From Neostapfia colusana (lineage: Eukaryota; Streptophyta; Magnoliopsida; Poales; Poaceae), in NCBI GenBank assembly GCA_030760725.1, contig JASWHV010000013.1:39714699-39778698 (forward strand): DNA of 64,000 nucleotides, written 5' to 3'. Both the position numbers and the translations under genes were made by a program. The number at the start of each line of letters is the position of its first letter. The first letter of the stretch is position 1. The notes under the pieces were generated by a model. It was not told the DNA's origin. It did not search any database and was given only the letters and a program-made list of their open reading frames with translations. Positions 43,801 through 54,976 of this stretch are shown piece by piece.

Positions 43801-45366
43801 CATGTCACCAACTCACGGTTCGGGAGCTACCACCCGAACTACGCAAGGAGTTCGAACGGTTACACCTCGGATTCTTGAACAACATGGAAATACTAGAGAT
43901 CCACTCCTCATTGGAGCAAGAAATAAGAGATGGCCAAGCAACGGATGAGGAGATCAAGGAGATCAGGGAAAGAATCCGACAAGGAATAGAGAAGGATTTC
44001 AAAGAAGATGAAAAGGGTACGCTTTGGCTAGGAAAAAGGATTTGTGTGCCTAACATAAAACACCTCCGCGACATGATATTAAAGGAGGCACACGATTCAC
44101 CCTATTCCATACATCCCGGAAGTACCAAGATGTACAAGGACTTGAAAACTTGTTATTGGTGGGATGGTATGAAGAGGGGTATAGCCGAATACGTTGCCCT
44201 ATGCGACACATGCCAACGGGTGAAGGTCAAACATAAAAAACCCGCTGGATTGTTGCAACATTTGAAGGTACCAGTGTGGAAGTGGGAAGACATCAGTATG
44301 GATTTCATCATCGGATTGCCACGTACTTAGTCGGGTTATGACTCCATCTGGGTCATCGTGGACCGATTGACGAAAACCGCCCATTTTCTCCCTATAAGGG
44401 CTAATTACAACGTTGCACAATTAGCCGAGTTGTACATGGAGCAGATCGTGTGCCGTCATGGAGTCCCGAGAAGAATAGTCTCAGATCGAGGTTCTCAGTT
44501 TATCTCTAGATTCTGGAGGAATCTGCAGAAAGCCATGGGTACACGACTGGATTTTAGCTCCGCCGATCACCCACAAACCGATGGACAAACCGAAAGGACA
44601 AACCAAATTTTGGAAGACATGTTGAGAGCTTGCGCCTTGAAACATGGGCGTAGTTGGGATAGGAGTTTACCGTATGCCGAATTCTCCTATAACAACAGCT
44701 ATCAAGCTAGCTTGAAGATGTCGCCTTTCGAAGCATTATATGGTAGACAGTGTAGAACGCCACTGTTCTGGAACGAAACCGGAGAAAACCAAGTGTTTGG
44801 ACCCAAAGTACTACAAGAAGCTGAAAAGCAAGTCGAAACGGTACGGGAGAACTTAAAGGCTGCTCAGTCACGACAGAAAGGCTATGCGGACAATAGGCGT
44901 AGGAAGTTGACCTTTGAAGTAGGAGACTTCGTATACCTTAAGGTATCGCCTATCCGAGGCCAACGACATTTCAACGTCAAAGGCAAGCTAGCACCTCGCT
45001 ACATCGGACCATTTAAGATTTTGGACAAGCGAGGAGAAGTAGCCTATGAACTAGAGCTCCCAACCCACCTCTCCGACGTACATGATGTGTTTCATATATC
45101 CCAGCTCAAGAAATGCTTGAGAGCACCAGAGGAGCAAGTATCAATGGGAGAACTTGAACTTCAAAAGGACCTGACTTATGCGGAACATTGTCCGAATCTT
45201 GGACGTAAAGGAAAGGGTCACCCGGAACAAGGTGATTCGATGGTGCAAGGTACAATGGAGCCATCACACCGAAGATGAAGCCACAAGGGAGCGTGAAGAG
45301 GATATCAAGGCAGAATTTCCCCATCTATTCTCTACTAACGAATCTCGAGGGCGAGATTCAATTTAA
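40865..45366 (+). pseudogene. gag-pol of element C with stops and frameshifts
   Basis: Begins MVRGNAGRRNVRDT at 40865. Gag (EADDWLKSMEKKF; WTEFKESFRSHYIP) has an in-frame TAG at 41396. Zinc knuckle CFACGEIGHFTNQC near 41847. Protease LFDSGASHSF near 42087. TAG at 42635, a 1-bp loss near 42760 and TAG at 42857 interrupt RT; FIDD is near 43022. RNase H (PTHDLELAAVVHAL) is frameshifted near 43605. Integrase HHCC at 44090-44220, TAG at 44328, DDE core 44290-44600. A frameshift near 45185 precedes the chromodomain-like end (45178-45366). At least three of the stops replace an expected Gln codon (CAG to TAG). Apart from these lesions the order and length are those of element E. It cannot produce the polyprotein. 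Confidence 0.94.
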
Positions 45367-45809
45367 GGGGGGTAGATTTGTGACACCTCATCTCTGGTTT
45401 CTGCATGTATTCATATTTCATATGGAGAAAACATTTTTAAAGGAAGTGAGAACGAAGGAATTATCAAATAGATAGCCAGTAAGAGCCGAATCCAGTTCAC
45501 AGAAAGCGCCGAAGACAACTTACTGCGGCCGCTGGCCACGTGGCGTGATCGGAGCTCGTCCCTGCAAAGTGGGGAGAGGTCCGCCGCTAAAATGGCTACG
45601 TGGCAGGCTCGGGGCTCATCTCCTCAAAGGAGGAGAGGTCCGACCCTATGGGACACATGTTGCCCCCGGAGCTAGTCATCATGGAAAATCATAGGACTAG
45701 TCGCGCGTGATACGTGTCGATCTCGGAGCTCACCTCTGAGAGGTTCGGTTCCAATGAACACATGTTGCCACCGGAGCTTACCTACGGGAGGTCCGACACT
45801 GACACGTGG

Positions 45810-46924
45810 TGTCGGTACCCGCGATATGGGGTACCCCGCGCACAGGGGAAAATGTCTAAGGGTCTCGCCCTTCTCCGCAGGGAAAGCTCCGAAGGCGCCA
45901 CGTGTCCAGTGGGGCCGGACCTCCCTCCCCTCAGAGGAGAGCTCCGGGCTCGCCACGTGGCCTACAGCAGCCAGACCTCCCCCCCTCCGTGGGGAGAGCT
46001 CCGAAGGTGCCACATGTCCCGCGGGGCCGGATCTCCCCCTCCTTAGAGGAGAGCTCCGGACCCGCCACGTGGCCGACAGAAGCAGGACCTCCCCCCTCCG
46101 CGGGGGAGAGGTCCAAAGGCTCAACGTGTCCTGCGGGGCCGGACCTCCCCCTCCTCAGAGGAGAGCTCCGGGCCCGCCACGTGTCTAGCAGAACAGCGCT
46201 GCCTGCCCCCGAGCGGTAGGCAGCGGGCGTAAAGACGCCCCATACCTTGCCCATACAAGGTATTCAAGGCCCGCGCCTTCCCAAGATGCGGAGACGCGGA
46301 GCACACCTCTGTCAGGTGCCGTTGCGCCCAGTCGCATCACAGACTGGCGCGCGGTGTCAGGGCCTGCCAGCCAATAAACACAGCGACAAGACATCCCATG
46401 CCGCCCCCGCCGTCATCAACCACTACGACTAGCATGCGGCATGGGCAGGGCTGCAAGACGAAGACTCAGAAGCCTTCGCCAGAAACAACTACCGGCATAA
46501 CTGCAGATACGGTAGATAATAGACAATCTCCCTGGGACCACCTGTCGGGTCCTGGGCCCCCCTTGTAAGCCACCCGAGTCTTGGACTATAAAAGGCTCGG
46601 GTAGGCAACGTTAGCAAAGGTTCGAACCCTGTTGGTTCGCACCTTGCCACTCATACGCTAGCCATACACTCCCAAGCTGTAACTCACCCCCAAGCTCAGG
46701 ACTCCGGCCCTGAGCAGCAAGCAATACAGCGAGCTCCATAGCTCGCCGTGGACGTAGAGTTTTACGCTCCGGCGGCCTGAACCACGTAAAACTCACCGCG
46801 TCAAGCTCTTACTAACTCGTCCATCCACGCAAGCTCTCCACAAGGGACTAGCCCCACCGAAAAAAGAACCTCCGCGGGCTGCCCAGTGCAGGCCGGGGGG
46901 AAGTGTCGACCGAACACTTCGACA
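45810..46924 (+). repeat. 5' LTR of element D (1115 bp)
   Basis: Begins TGTCGGTACCCGCGATAT and ends AACACTTCGACA. Contains four to five units of a GC-rich repeat (CCGGACCTCCCCCTCC, AGAGGAGAGCTCCGG, CGCCACGTGTC) at 45880-46195. TATA box TATAAAAG at 46587-46594. Confidence 0.92.
46587..46594 (+). promoter_or_regulatory. TATA box of 5' LTR D
   Basis: TATAAAAG in the context GGACTATAAAAGGCTCGGG. The 3' LTR copy is at 52389-52396. Confidence 0.7.
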
Positions 46925-46925
46925 T

Positions 46926-46943
46926 TTGGCGCGCTAGGAAGGG
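46926..46943 (+). promoter_or_regulatory. Primer-binding site of element D
   Basis: TTGGCGCGCTAGGAAGGG directly follows the 5' LTR. It resembles the TTTGGCGCGCCAGG-type primer region I associate with Tat/RIRE2-like elements. I did not assign the tRNA. Confidence 0.5.
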
Positions 46944-47090
46944 GCTTTTCCCCTTGCGCGACGAGTTTCCGCCGACGAAGATGACCAAGCTTCCTTCAGC
47001 GGCAAACTCTCCCCCCTGCGTCCGCGGCAAACCGTGACCAGGGGAGAGTACATGATGACACACTCAGGACAGAGTGTTTGGGCAAGCTGG

Positions 47091-48322
47091 GAGCCAGCAA
47101 CCGGCTCTGGCAGCGCCGACCCCGGCAATGCAGGCTCCAACCAGCGTCAGGCCTTCAGTAGCGCCGGGCGTACCTGGTGGGGGTGCGCTAGCAGCAGCAA
47201 GGGCGCTACTGCACAATCCGCCTGCTGGGGACGCGCCTCAGGCAGCAACCCAGCAGTGGATTCGCGAGGTAGACCGTCTCGTCGTCGCCGCCGCAAACCC
47301 TTGACTTTGGCGGGGACGACACTCCGGCCAACCGGCTGTGTCGCTGACGCGCACGCCAACGGTTGACGGGCAGACGGCGGGTTCTAGCCCCACCAAACTT
47401 CCGTCGACGGACCTGAGGACAGAGCTGGAACGGTACCACTTGGGCCAAGATGCCTGAGTGTTCCTCGAGCGACGTCGAGAAAGGCGTCACACTCAAGAGG
47501 CTGGCGACAACATGACGTCGGCCTCGACCCAGCCTGGAGGGTAGACCTTCGTTACGCGAGCTCTGCCCCAGGCGTACGCCGCACAGCATAAGCCACAACC
47601 ATGTGCTCTGCAAGTGGCGTCCCCGGCCTATGGCGCAACCTTGCCCATACCGGGGTACACTGTGCCAGGCGCAACCAAGCGTTCGTGGCACCAGTACCTG
47701 CACTGGGAGCCAGCAACCGGCTCTGGCAGCGCCGACCCCGGCAATGCAGGCTCCAACCAGCGTCAGGTCCTCAGTAGCGCTGGGTGTACCCGGCGGGGAT
47801 GCGCTAGCCGCAACAAGAGCGCTACTGCACAATCCGTCTGCTGGGGACGCGCCTCAGGCAGCGACCCAGCAGTGGATTCGCGTGGTAGACCGTCTTGTCG
47901 TCGCCGCTGCAAACCCTTGACTTCGGCGGGGACGACGCTCCGGCCAACCGGCTGTGTCGCTGACGCGCACGCCAACGGTTGACAGACAGATGGCGGATTC
48001 CAGCTCCACCAGGCTTCCGTCGACGGACCTGAGGACTGAGCTGGAATGATGCCACCTGGGCCAAGACGCCCGAATGTTCCTCGAGCAGCGACGAGAAAGG
48101 CGTCGCAGCCAAGAGGCCGGCGTCAGCATGACGATTGCCTCAACCCTGCCTGAGGCGCAGACTTTCGCCACGCGAACTCTGCCCCAGACATACGCCACGC
48201 AGCATATGCCACATCCATATGTCCTCCAAACGGCGCCCCCGGTCTATGGCGCAACCTTGCCCATACCGGGGTACACTGTGCCAGCGGTGAACCAAGCGTT
48301 CGCGGCACCAACATCTGCAGCA
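47091..48322 (+). repeat. 616-bp tandem duplication in the gag leader of element D
   Basis: Copy 1 starts at 47091 and copy 2 at 47707, both with GAGCCAGCAACCGGCTCTGG. Matching landmarks keep the 616-bp offset, for example GCAACCTTGCCCATACC at 47635 and 48251. The copies have diverged by several substitutions and small indels. The duplicated part encodes Ala/Pro-rich gag-like sequence with no long shared frame. Confidence 0.8.
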
Positions 48323-48784
48323 ACAGGGGCAGGATGTACGGCCCTAGAGCCTCACCTCCGCTTCACGAGGTGGCCGTGCAAGTTTCGGCCACACCTGCCC
48401 GAGAAGTACGACGGCAGCGTCAATCCGGCGGGGTTCCTTCAGATCTACTCCACCGCCGTACTTGTCGCAGGAGGGGATGAGGCCGTCATGGCCAAACTAC
48501 TTCCCCGTCGCCTTGACCGGCCCTGCCCGGTCTTGGCTAATGAACCTCCCTCGGGGTTCCATAACTTCCTGGGAGAGCTCTGCCGGCAGTTCATCGCCAA
48601 CTTCGGCAGCTCCTACACCTGTCCCGGCACGGAGCTTGACCTCCAAGCCATCAAGCAACAACCTGGGGAGTCACTGCGCTCCTTCATCCAGCAGTTCTCC
48701 CAGGTACACAACACCATTCCACATATTGAAAGTGCTTCTGTGGTGGCGGCACTTCGACAGTGTCCAGGACAAAAAGATGCTTGA
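48074..48784 (+). pseudogene. gag remnant of element D
   Basis: Open frame of 236 codons containing the Tat-type gag core: FTRWPCKFRPHLPEKYDGSV, FLQIYSTAVLVAGGDEAVMA, then FLGELCRQFIANFGSSY and GESLRSFIQQFSQVHNTIP. Between about 48490 and 48560 the conserved sequence moves to another frame (NYFPVALTGPARSWLMNLP), so a +1/-1 pair disrupts the core. The Leu/Cys-rich end is followed directly by RNase H-like sequence, meaning the C-terminal gag, protease and RT have been deleted. Confidence 0.75.
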
Positions 48785-48949
48785 GAGGCTTGCAACCAGA
48801 GAGGTCTGTGATGCTTCCGAGCCCTTCAGCCTGGCGGACAAGTGCGCCAGAGCAGCCGGAGGGCGGAGCTGGCACTCACTGCCAGCTTCCGAAGCCGGAA
48901 GACAGCCCGAAGACGGCGGAGTTCAAGCTGAGCTCCCGACCACGTCAGA

Positions 48950-49531
48950 CAGCCAAGAGCCAAGCACTGGCTGACTTCGTGGCTGAGTGGACGCCAACGA
49001 AGGCTGACCCAGGGGGCCGTGAAGACGGTGAACCAAAGTACCGAGCTCTGGTCTTCACCGGGCCTCACTGGATGCTCTTCTTCGACGACTCCTCGCGAAA
49101 GCAGGGGGCCGGTGCCGGTGTACTGCTTCTCATGCCATCGGGGGAGCAGTCTGGGTACATGGTGCGTCTCAATTCCAAGGCAACCAACAACTTGGCAGAG
49201 TATGAAGCACTCATCTTTGGCCTAAAAGACAGTGCTGTCTCTGGGCGCTCGCCAGTTGTTGGCGCAGGGCGACTCCCAGCTAGTTATCAAGCAAGTTAAG
49301 GGTGAATGCCCCTGCAATGACCCACAGCTAGCTGCTTATCTGCTTCACGTGCGGATGTTGGAGAAAGAATTCCTCGCCTTGGACCTGCACCATGTACCGC
49401 GCGCTTGCACAGCCGCAGCTGACGACCTCTCAACGAAAGCCTCCATCGGAGCCCCTGTGCACGAAGGAGTCTTCGAGAGGACGTTGCTGCGGTCCACATC
49501 CCGGCCCGCCGAGCCGGGCGAAGGGGGCTGA
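48950..49531 (+). pseudogene. RNase H-like domain remnant of element D
   Basis: ADFVAEWTP, then MLFFDDSSRKQGAGAGVLLL and ATNNLAEYEALIFGL, then after a frameshift near 49230 GDSQLVIKQVKGECPCNDPQ and MLEKEFLALDLHHVPR. This is the second, plant/archaeal-type ribonuclease H block typical of Tat elements, which follows the normal RNase H. Its catalytic pattern (D..S, E of AEYEA, D of GDSQL) can still be seen across the frameshift. Confidence 0.78.
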
Positions 49532-49719
49532 ACCAGTGCCTCGAAGCTAGGCAGTCCCGGCGGCCCTGGATGCCGCCAAAGGATAGTAAGAGTCACTGGG
49601 GACTCCGTGCAACCCAGCGCTCAAGATCCAGAAGCTCAAGTAGTCCCGATGCATGGACCACGGAGGTCCGGGACTCCTTGAAGGACATCCTTCCTGATGA
49701 ACGTGCATCCGCTGAACGG

Positions 49720-50175
49720 GTGGTGCGGATGGCTAAGTGCTACGCGCTGGTATATTTACTGGCGTGGCGCCACGACATCCTATTGCGGTGCATAACCAGG
49801 AGGAAGGCTGCGATTAGCTCGCAGTAGTCCAAGGAGGCGAGTGCTGGGAACGCTCATCGTCCTGCACGTTGGTCAGTTAAGCCACCCGGCATGGCTCCTA
49901 CTGACCGAGAGCCACCTGGACACCGTCAAACCGGTTAGGAATGCAATGCGTGCCAGGTCCACGCCAAGCAGACCCACACAACCGGTGCAGACGCGCACCC
50001 AGAGCCGTCGGGGGATACCGGCTCCTACATGTCGAGGGCCAGCCGGACTTCCCAGGGCCGGGTCACGGGAACTACCCTTCCACATGGTATGCGGGGCCGA
50101 AGCCATGCTTCCCCCTGAGATCGCCATGGGGGTCCCCCCGTGTCCGGCGTACGACGAAGCCACGCATGACCCGCT
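49720..50175 (+). pseudogene. Integrase remnants of element D
   Basis: Short fragments in changing frames: MAKCYALV with HDILLRCITR (about 49729-49800), a zinc-finger-like part with CHARQA/QPVQT residues (49950-49990), AVGGYRLLHVEGQPD near 50006-50050, and LPFHMVCGAEAMLPPEIAMG (about 50074-50135). The catalytic core is mostly missing, so no active integrase is possible. Confidence 0.6.
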
Positions 50176-50703
50176 CTGCGTGAAGACAGGCGCTCCGACG
50201 CTACCCCAGTAAGTTCACCATGCTTACTTAGGTGTTCATTTAAATTACGCATTAATTTATATGAACACCTCCCCACGCTCTAGAAAGTGTGCGTCCATTG
50301 TACACTTGGTTCCTCTTTCCTGCTCTCATGCATAGTCGATATTTGCCGTCCTGCCGAAAACGGTAGTGCTTGGGGTACCTGCCAAAGGCCCGATGGCCTT
50401 TTGGATCTCCCCCTATGAGGGTACTGTACCGCCAGTTGGTCTCCTCCGAGAAAAGATCTACGCTAGACCGGGGGGTCAGGAGCCTTGCTTTGCCCGGTCT
50501 TGCACCCAAAGCATGCGCACTCTACCCCCCAGCGCTACGTTTTGAGTACCAGGGGGCCGGACGGTTACACCCTGACTGGGGCTGGGGCCAGACCTCCGGG
50601 ACCAAGTGCATTGGATTACCCGAGCCCCGTATTCCGGCCTGGGACAGTAAGCCAAATGAGACTAAGGGACAGGAAAGGGGGACCACTGAGCAGTGCCGGA
50701 CTT
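50176..50703 (+). other. 3' untranslated region of element D
   Basis: No coding similarity. Mixed-composition sequence between the integrase remnants and the tandem array. Confidence 0.45.
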
Positions 50704-51495
50704 TGCCTCCACAGCCAGGCAGAGCTCCGAGGCCAGCCCTCGCCCTCCTTTCAGAGGCGAGCGCTGATGCCGGACCACACGCCCTTCGCTGGCCTAAGCT
50801 CCGATGACTTCCGGACTCCGCCTCCACAGCCAGGCCGAGCTCTGAGGCCAACCCTCGCCCTCCTTTCAGAGGCGAGCGCTGATGCCGGACCTCACGCCCT
50901 TCGCTGGCACGAGCTCCGATGACTTCCGGACCTCCGCCCCCGTAGCTGGGCCGAGCTCCGAGGTCAGCCCTCGCCCTCCTTTCAGAGGTGAGCGCTGATG
51001 CCGGACCTCACGCCCTTCGTTGGCCTGAGCTCCGATGACTTCCGGACTCCGCCTCCACAGCCAGGCCGAGCTCCGAGGACAGCCCTCGCCCTCCTTTCAG
51101 AGGCGAGCGCTGATGCCGGACCTCACGCCCTTCGCTGGCCTGAGCCCCGATGACTTCCGGACCTTCGCCCCCACGGTTGGGCCAAGTTCCGAGGCCAGCC
51201 CTCGCCCTCCTTTCAGAGGCAAGCGCTGATGCCGGACCTCACGCACTTCGCTGGCCTGAGCTCCGATGACCTCCGGACCTCATGCCCCTCGCTGGCCTGA
51301 GCTCCGACGACTTCCGGACCTCCACCCCCGCAGCTGGGCCGAGCTCCGATGCCATCACTTGCCCTCCTTTCAGAGGCGAGCCCTGATGCCGGACCTCACG
51401 CCCTTTGTGGACCTGTGCTCCGATGACTTCCGGACCTCCGCCCCCACAGCCGGGCCGAGCTCCGATGCCAGGCTTCACCCTCTCCTAAGAGGCTG
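50704..51495 (+). repeat. Tandem array in element D, unit 115-116 bp, about 6.5 copies
   Basis: The landmark CCGATGACTTCCGGA recurs at 50801, 50916, 51032, 51147, 51263 and 51420 with steps of 115-116 bp, plus one short 41-bp step near 51304. Each unit carries CCGAGCTCCGAGG, CCCTCGCCCTCCTTTCAGAG and GCGAGCGCTGATGCCGGAC. Arrays just before the 3' LTR are a known habit of Tat/Ogre-type elements. Confidence 0.88.
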
Positions 51496-51614
51496 AACTC
51501 CGAAGCCGTCAAGACCCTGCCAGCACAGGGAGTACTCAATACAAGAAAGTGCGCGGGTAGGAGAAGGCCTCACCTCGGGCTCGTTACCTCCCCCCAGGTG
51601 AGCCCGGGGGCCAC

Positions 51615-52726
51615 TGTCGGTACCCGCAATATGGGGTACCCCCGCGCACAGGGGAAATGCCTAAGGGTCTCGCCCTTCTCCGTAGGGAAAGCTCCGAAGG
51701 CGCCACGTGTCCAGTGGGGCCGGACCTCCCTCCCCTCAGAGGAGAGCTCCGGGCTCGCCACGTGGCCTACAGCAGCCAGACCTCCCCCTCTGTGGGGAGA
51801 GCTCCGAAGGTGCCACATGTCCCGCGGGGCCGGACCTCCCCCTCCTTAGAGGAGAGCTCCGGACCCGCCACGTGGCCGACAGAAGCCGGACCTCCCCCCT
51901 CCGCGGGGGGAGGTCCGAAGGCTCCACGTGTCCTGCGGGGCCGGACCTCCCCCTCCTCAGAGGAGAGCTCCGGGCCCGCCACGTGTCCAGCAGAACAGCG
52001 CTGCCTGCCCCCGAGCGGTAGGCAGCGGGCGTAAAGACGCCCCATACCTTGCCCGTACAAGGTATTCAAGGCCCGCGCCTTCCCAAGACACGGAGACGCG
52101 GAGCACACCTCTGTCAGGTGCCATTGCGCCCAGTCGCATCACAGACTGGCGCGCGGTGTCAGGGCCTGCCAGCCAATAAACACAGCGACAAGACATCCCA
52201 TGCCGCCCCCGCCGTCATCAACCACTACGACTAGCATGCGGCATGGGCAGGGCTGCAAGACGAAGACTCAGAATCCTTCGCCAGAGACAACTATCGGCAT
52301 AACTGCAGATACGGTAGATAATAGACAATCTCCCCGGGACCACCTGTCAGGTCCCGGGCCCCCCTTGTAAGCCACCCGAGTCTTGGACTATAAAAGGCTC
52401 GGGTAGGCAACGTTAGCAAGGGTTCGAACCCTGTTGGTTCGCACTTTGCCACTCATACGCTAGCCATACACTCCCAAGCTGTAACTCACCCCCAAGCTCA
52501 GGACTCCGGCCCTGAGCAGCAAGCAATACATCGAGCTCCATAGCTCGCCGTGGACGTAGGGTTTTACGCTCCGGCGGCCTGAACCACGTAAAACTCACCG
52601 CGTCAAGCTCTTACTAACTCGTCCATCCGTGCAAGCTCTCCGCAAGGGACTAGCCCCACCGAAAAAAGAACCTCCGCGGGCTGCCCAGTGCAGGCCCGGG
52701 AGAAGTGTCGACCGAACACTTCGACA
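51615..52726 (+). repeat. 3' LTR of element D (1112 bp)
   Basis: TGTCGGTACCCGCAATAT to CACTTCGACA, preceded by the purine-rich GTGAGCCCGGGGGCCAC. Very similar to 45810-46924, with scattered differences. TATA box at 52389-52396. Confidence 0.92.
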
Positions 52727-53592
52727 CGTGGCGTGTGCGGAGCCACCTTCGAGTAAGAGAGGAGGTCCCGACCACCAGGATACGTGACACCCGCGGAGCT
52801 CACCTCCGACAAAGAGGGAGGGCTCGCTCGTTTGACACGCGACACAACTGGAGCCCGTCTCTGCGAAAAAGGAGAGACCAGGCCCGATGGACACGTGGTG
52901 CCTCCGGAGCTCATCGCCGCGAAGGTAACGGGTTTTGAAGCGATTTTGTAATCTGTACGCGTAAGAATACCGGTACGTAAAGGAAACCGACCTGAATTCC
53001 ACAACGTTACCGTACCGAATCAACCAAAGATAAGATGTTAGGATCTAACAATGATCTGAATAGGACTCTTATTCGGGATACAATTAGATTAGGACTCTTC
53101 TCTTCCCGATTATAAATAGAACCCATAACCTCTGGCCGAAACCACAAACTTCTTTTCCAACTCCTAAGCCGACGACTTAGAGCCCTAGTCCCAACCCGCC
53201 GAGTAGACCATCGTCGCAGTGCAGCAAGGAAGATCGCCGGAGGAAGCCCAACGATCTGAGGAGGACCTCGAGGCCAAGAAGAACGTAAGGTAGGTCTTCA
53301 ATACCACCTTATGACATCGTTGTGTCCTTTTTCATCTGTTCTTTGATTCCTTTTGAACAGAAGCCTTCTCATGGACAGATCACTTGATGATCAGGTTGAT
53401 CTAAAGACAAAGATCATTGCCACATCCACCTTTGATCCGAACACCTTTGTCCATGCAAGCCATGCAAGAACACGTGCAAACCAATAAAACTAATCATAGG
53501 ATAGCATGCATGTGCATCATCACATCTAGTTAAAGATTTGTGCATGATATTGATTGTTGTGAATCTTGTATGCACGTGATCCTACATAGCAG

Positions 53593-54976
53593 GACAAGCT
53601 CAGGGAGCTGTCTACGATGAACTGCAGCAACAAGGTTTTGAGATCCAAGAACAACCGGAACCGAAAGAACAAGGCAAGTGCTCCTTGACCATATTGATCC
53701 TATGTTTTGAGTAAAACTTTTTTGTTTTGCGAAAAGGTGTGTGTGCTGAGTCAAACATGATGGGAAACCCTTTTTACAGGAGTTGACTAGTTTTGGTTAA
53801 ACCACCCTTGTCGTTAGGGATATTTTATGAGTCGGGTATGGTTTTTGCTTTATGCTTCGCTGAGTCTATGGGATTGGGAAGCGAGGTAGATGTGTCTAGC
53901 TGACTGCACTCGTAAGGATAATGAGAAACTGATGATGTTAATGAACGTGGATCGGAGGGAGATCTAGGTAAGTCTGTGTTTGTGAATGAGGTAGCGTGAA
54001 ATGGTGGTTTACTTGCCGCAGATCTAAGGATCGGTTCATGCATGCACATGCCAGGATAACAGTGCCACCACAAGACCAAGTATGGGTGCGGCTTAGCTGA
54101 GTAATTAGGTGAGTTGCTAGAGTGTTTTGGATTGTGGAAGGCGCGGGGAATGGGAGTCGAGTGAGGACTGCCCTGGCAACTGCATGGCACAAGAGGGGGC
54201 CCGTGGGTGGGAGAATTGGAGATTCTAGTCTGCCGGTGAAACCTTAGTGAGTCCATACATCTAGTAACCCCTTTGTAAAGGCTATTTTGTGATCTCTTGA
54301 CCATACACCGATGGTTGTGTACTGGTATAATGGAGGTTCTGCAGTCGCCGATGGGTGACGAAATCACAAACTTGTGGGTAAAGAGGTGCAAACTCTACAG
54401 AGTCTAAAACTATCATGATAGCCGAGCTTACGGTCACGAGCACCTGGCTAAACTGCCATGATTAGTTGGGATGGTTATTGGGATGGTTCTTGGTTATGGT
54501 TATTGATTATGGTTATGGTTTAGTTTTTGGGACTGTTTAGTACGGGTGATAAGATGGTTGCATGACTGTTAAGTCATGGCAACGAGATTGGTCTCGGTGT
54601 GAGATGAAGGTTGTTTATGAGATGAGATGGTAGCGAATACAGGAAGGTATTCGTGAGATGGTAGCGAATACGAGGAGGTATTCGTGAGTAAGAATGAAGT
54701 TGGTTAATGTTCGGGTGGAATATGGAAAGTGATGGAGGTACCTTGGTAATTCAATACATGCTGGGATTACATTCACCTAAAGTTAAGTTGCTATTTTATC
54801 ATGGTTTTATAAATCTGCTTTTCTGCAAATGAGCCTTTTTATACCTACCTTGTTATGAGCTACATATCATGTGTTTTTCTCGCACTTGCTGAGTATATTA
54901 TTGTACTCAAACTTGCATTATTATCTCCTCATCAGCAGCAGGAGAAAATTACTATGAAGACCAGGTGGAACATTAA
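53593..54976 (+). other. Two-exon acidic peptide cassette in 3' LTR of C (predicted, spliced)
   Basis: First segment 53593-53673 (81 nt) follows CATAGCAG and ends CAAG before GCAAGTGCTCC. It is open (VYDELQQQGFEIQEQPEP) and nearly identical to the LTR A peptide. The second segment 54942-54976 follows CAGCAGCAG and reads ENYYEDQVEH then TAA. Intron 53674-54941, phase 1. This copy lacks the nonsense changes of the 5' LTR copy. Confidence 0.45.

Larger units (their letters stand above)
45810..52726 (+). mobile_element. Element D: non-autonomous Tat-type Ty3/gypsy element (6917 bp)
   Basis: LTRs 45810-46924 (1115 bp) and 51615-52726 (1112 bp), both TGTCGGTACCCGC...CACTTCGACA, and a perfect CGTGG duplication (45805-45809 and 52727-52731). 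A primer site follows the 5' LTR. The interior has remnants of gag (48074-48784), an RNase H-like domain (48950-49531) and integrase (about 49720-50175), but protease and RT are missing. A 616-bp tandem duplication and a 115-bp tandem array account for much of the rest. The ribonuclease H-like block plus the TTTGGCGCGC primer region point to the Tat group (RIRE2-like); this is an inference from memory of that group. Confidence 0.88.

Noticed and set aside
46619..46629. GGTTCGAACCC, a perfect tRNA T-loop/B-box-like word in LTR D (also 52421-52431)
   Set aside because: No A box, anticodon arm or acceptor stem around it; it lies in the transcribed part of an LTR. Chance or an unrelated motif.
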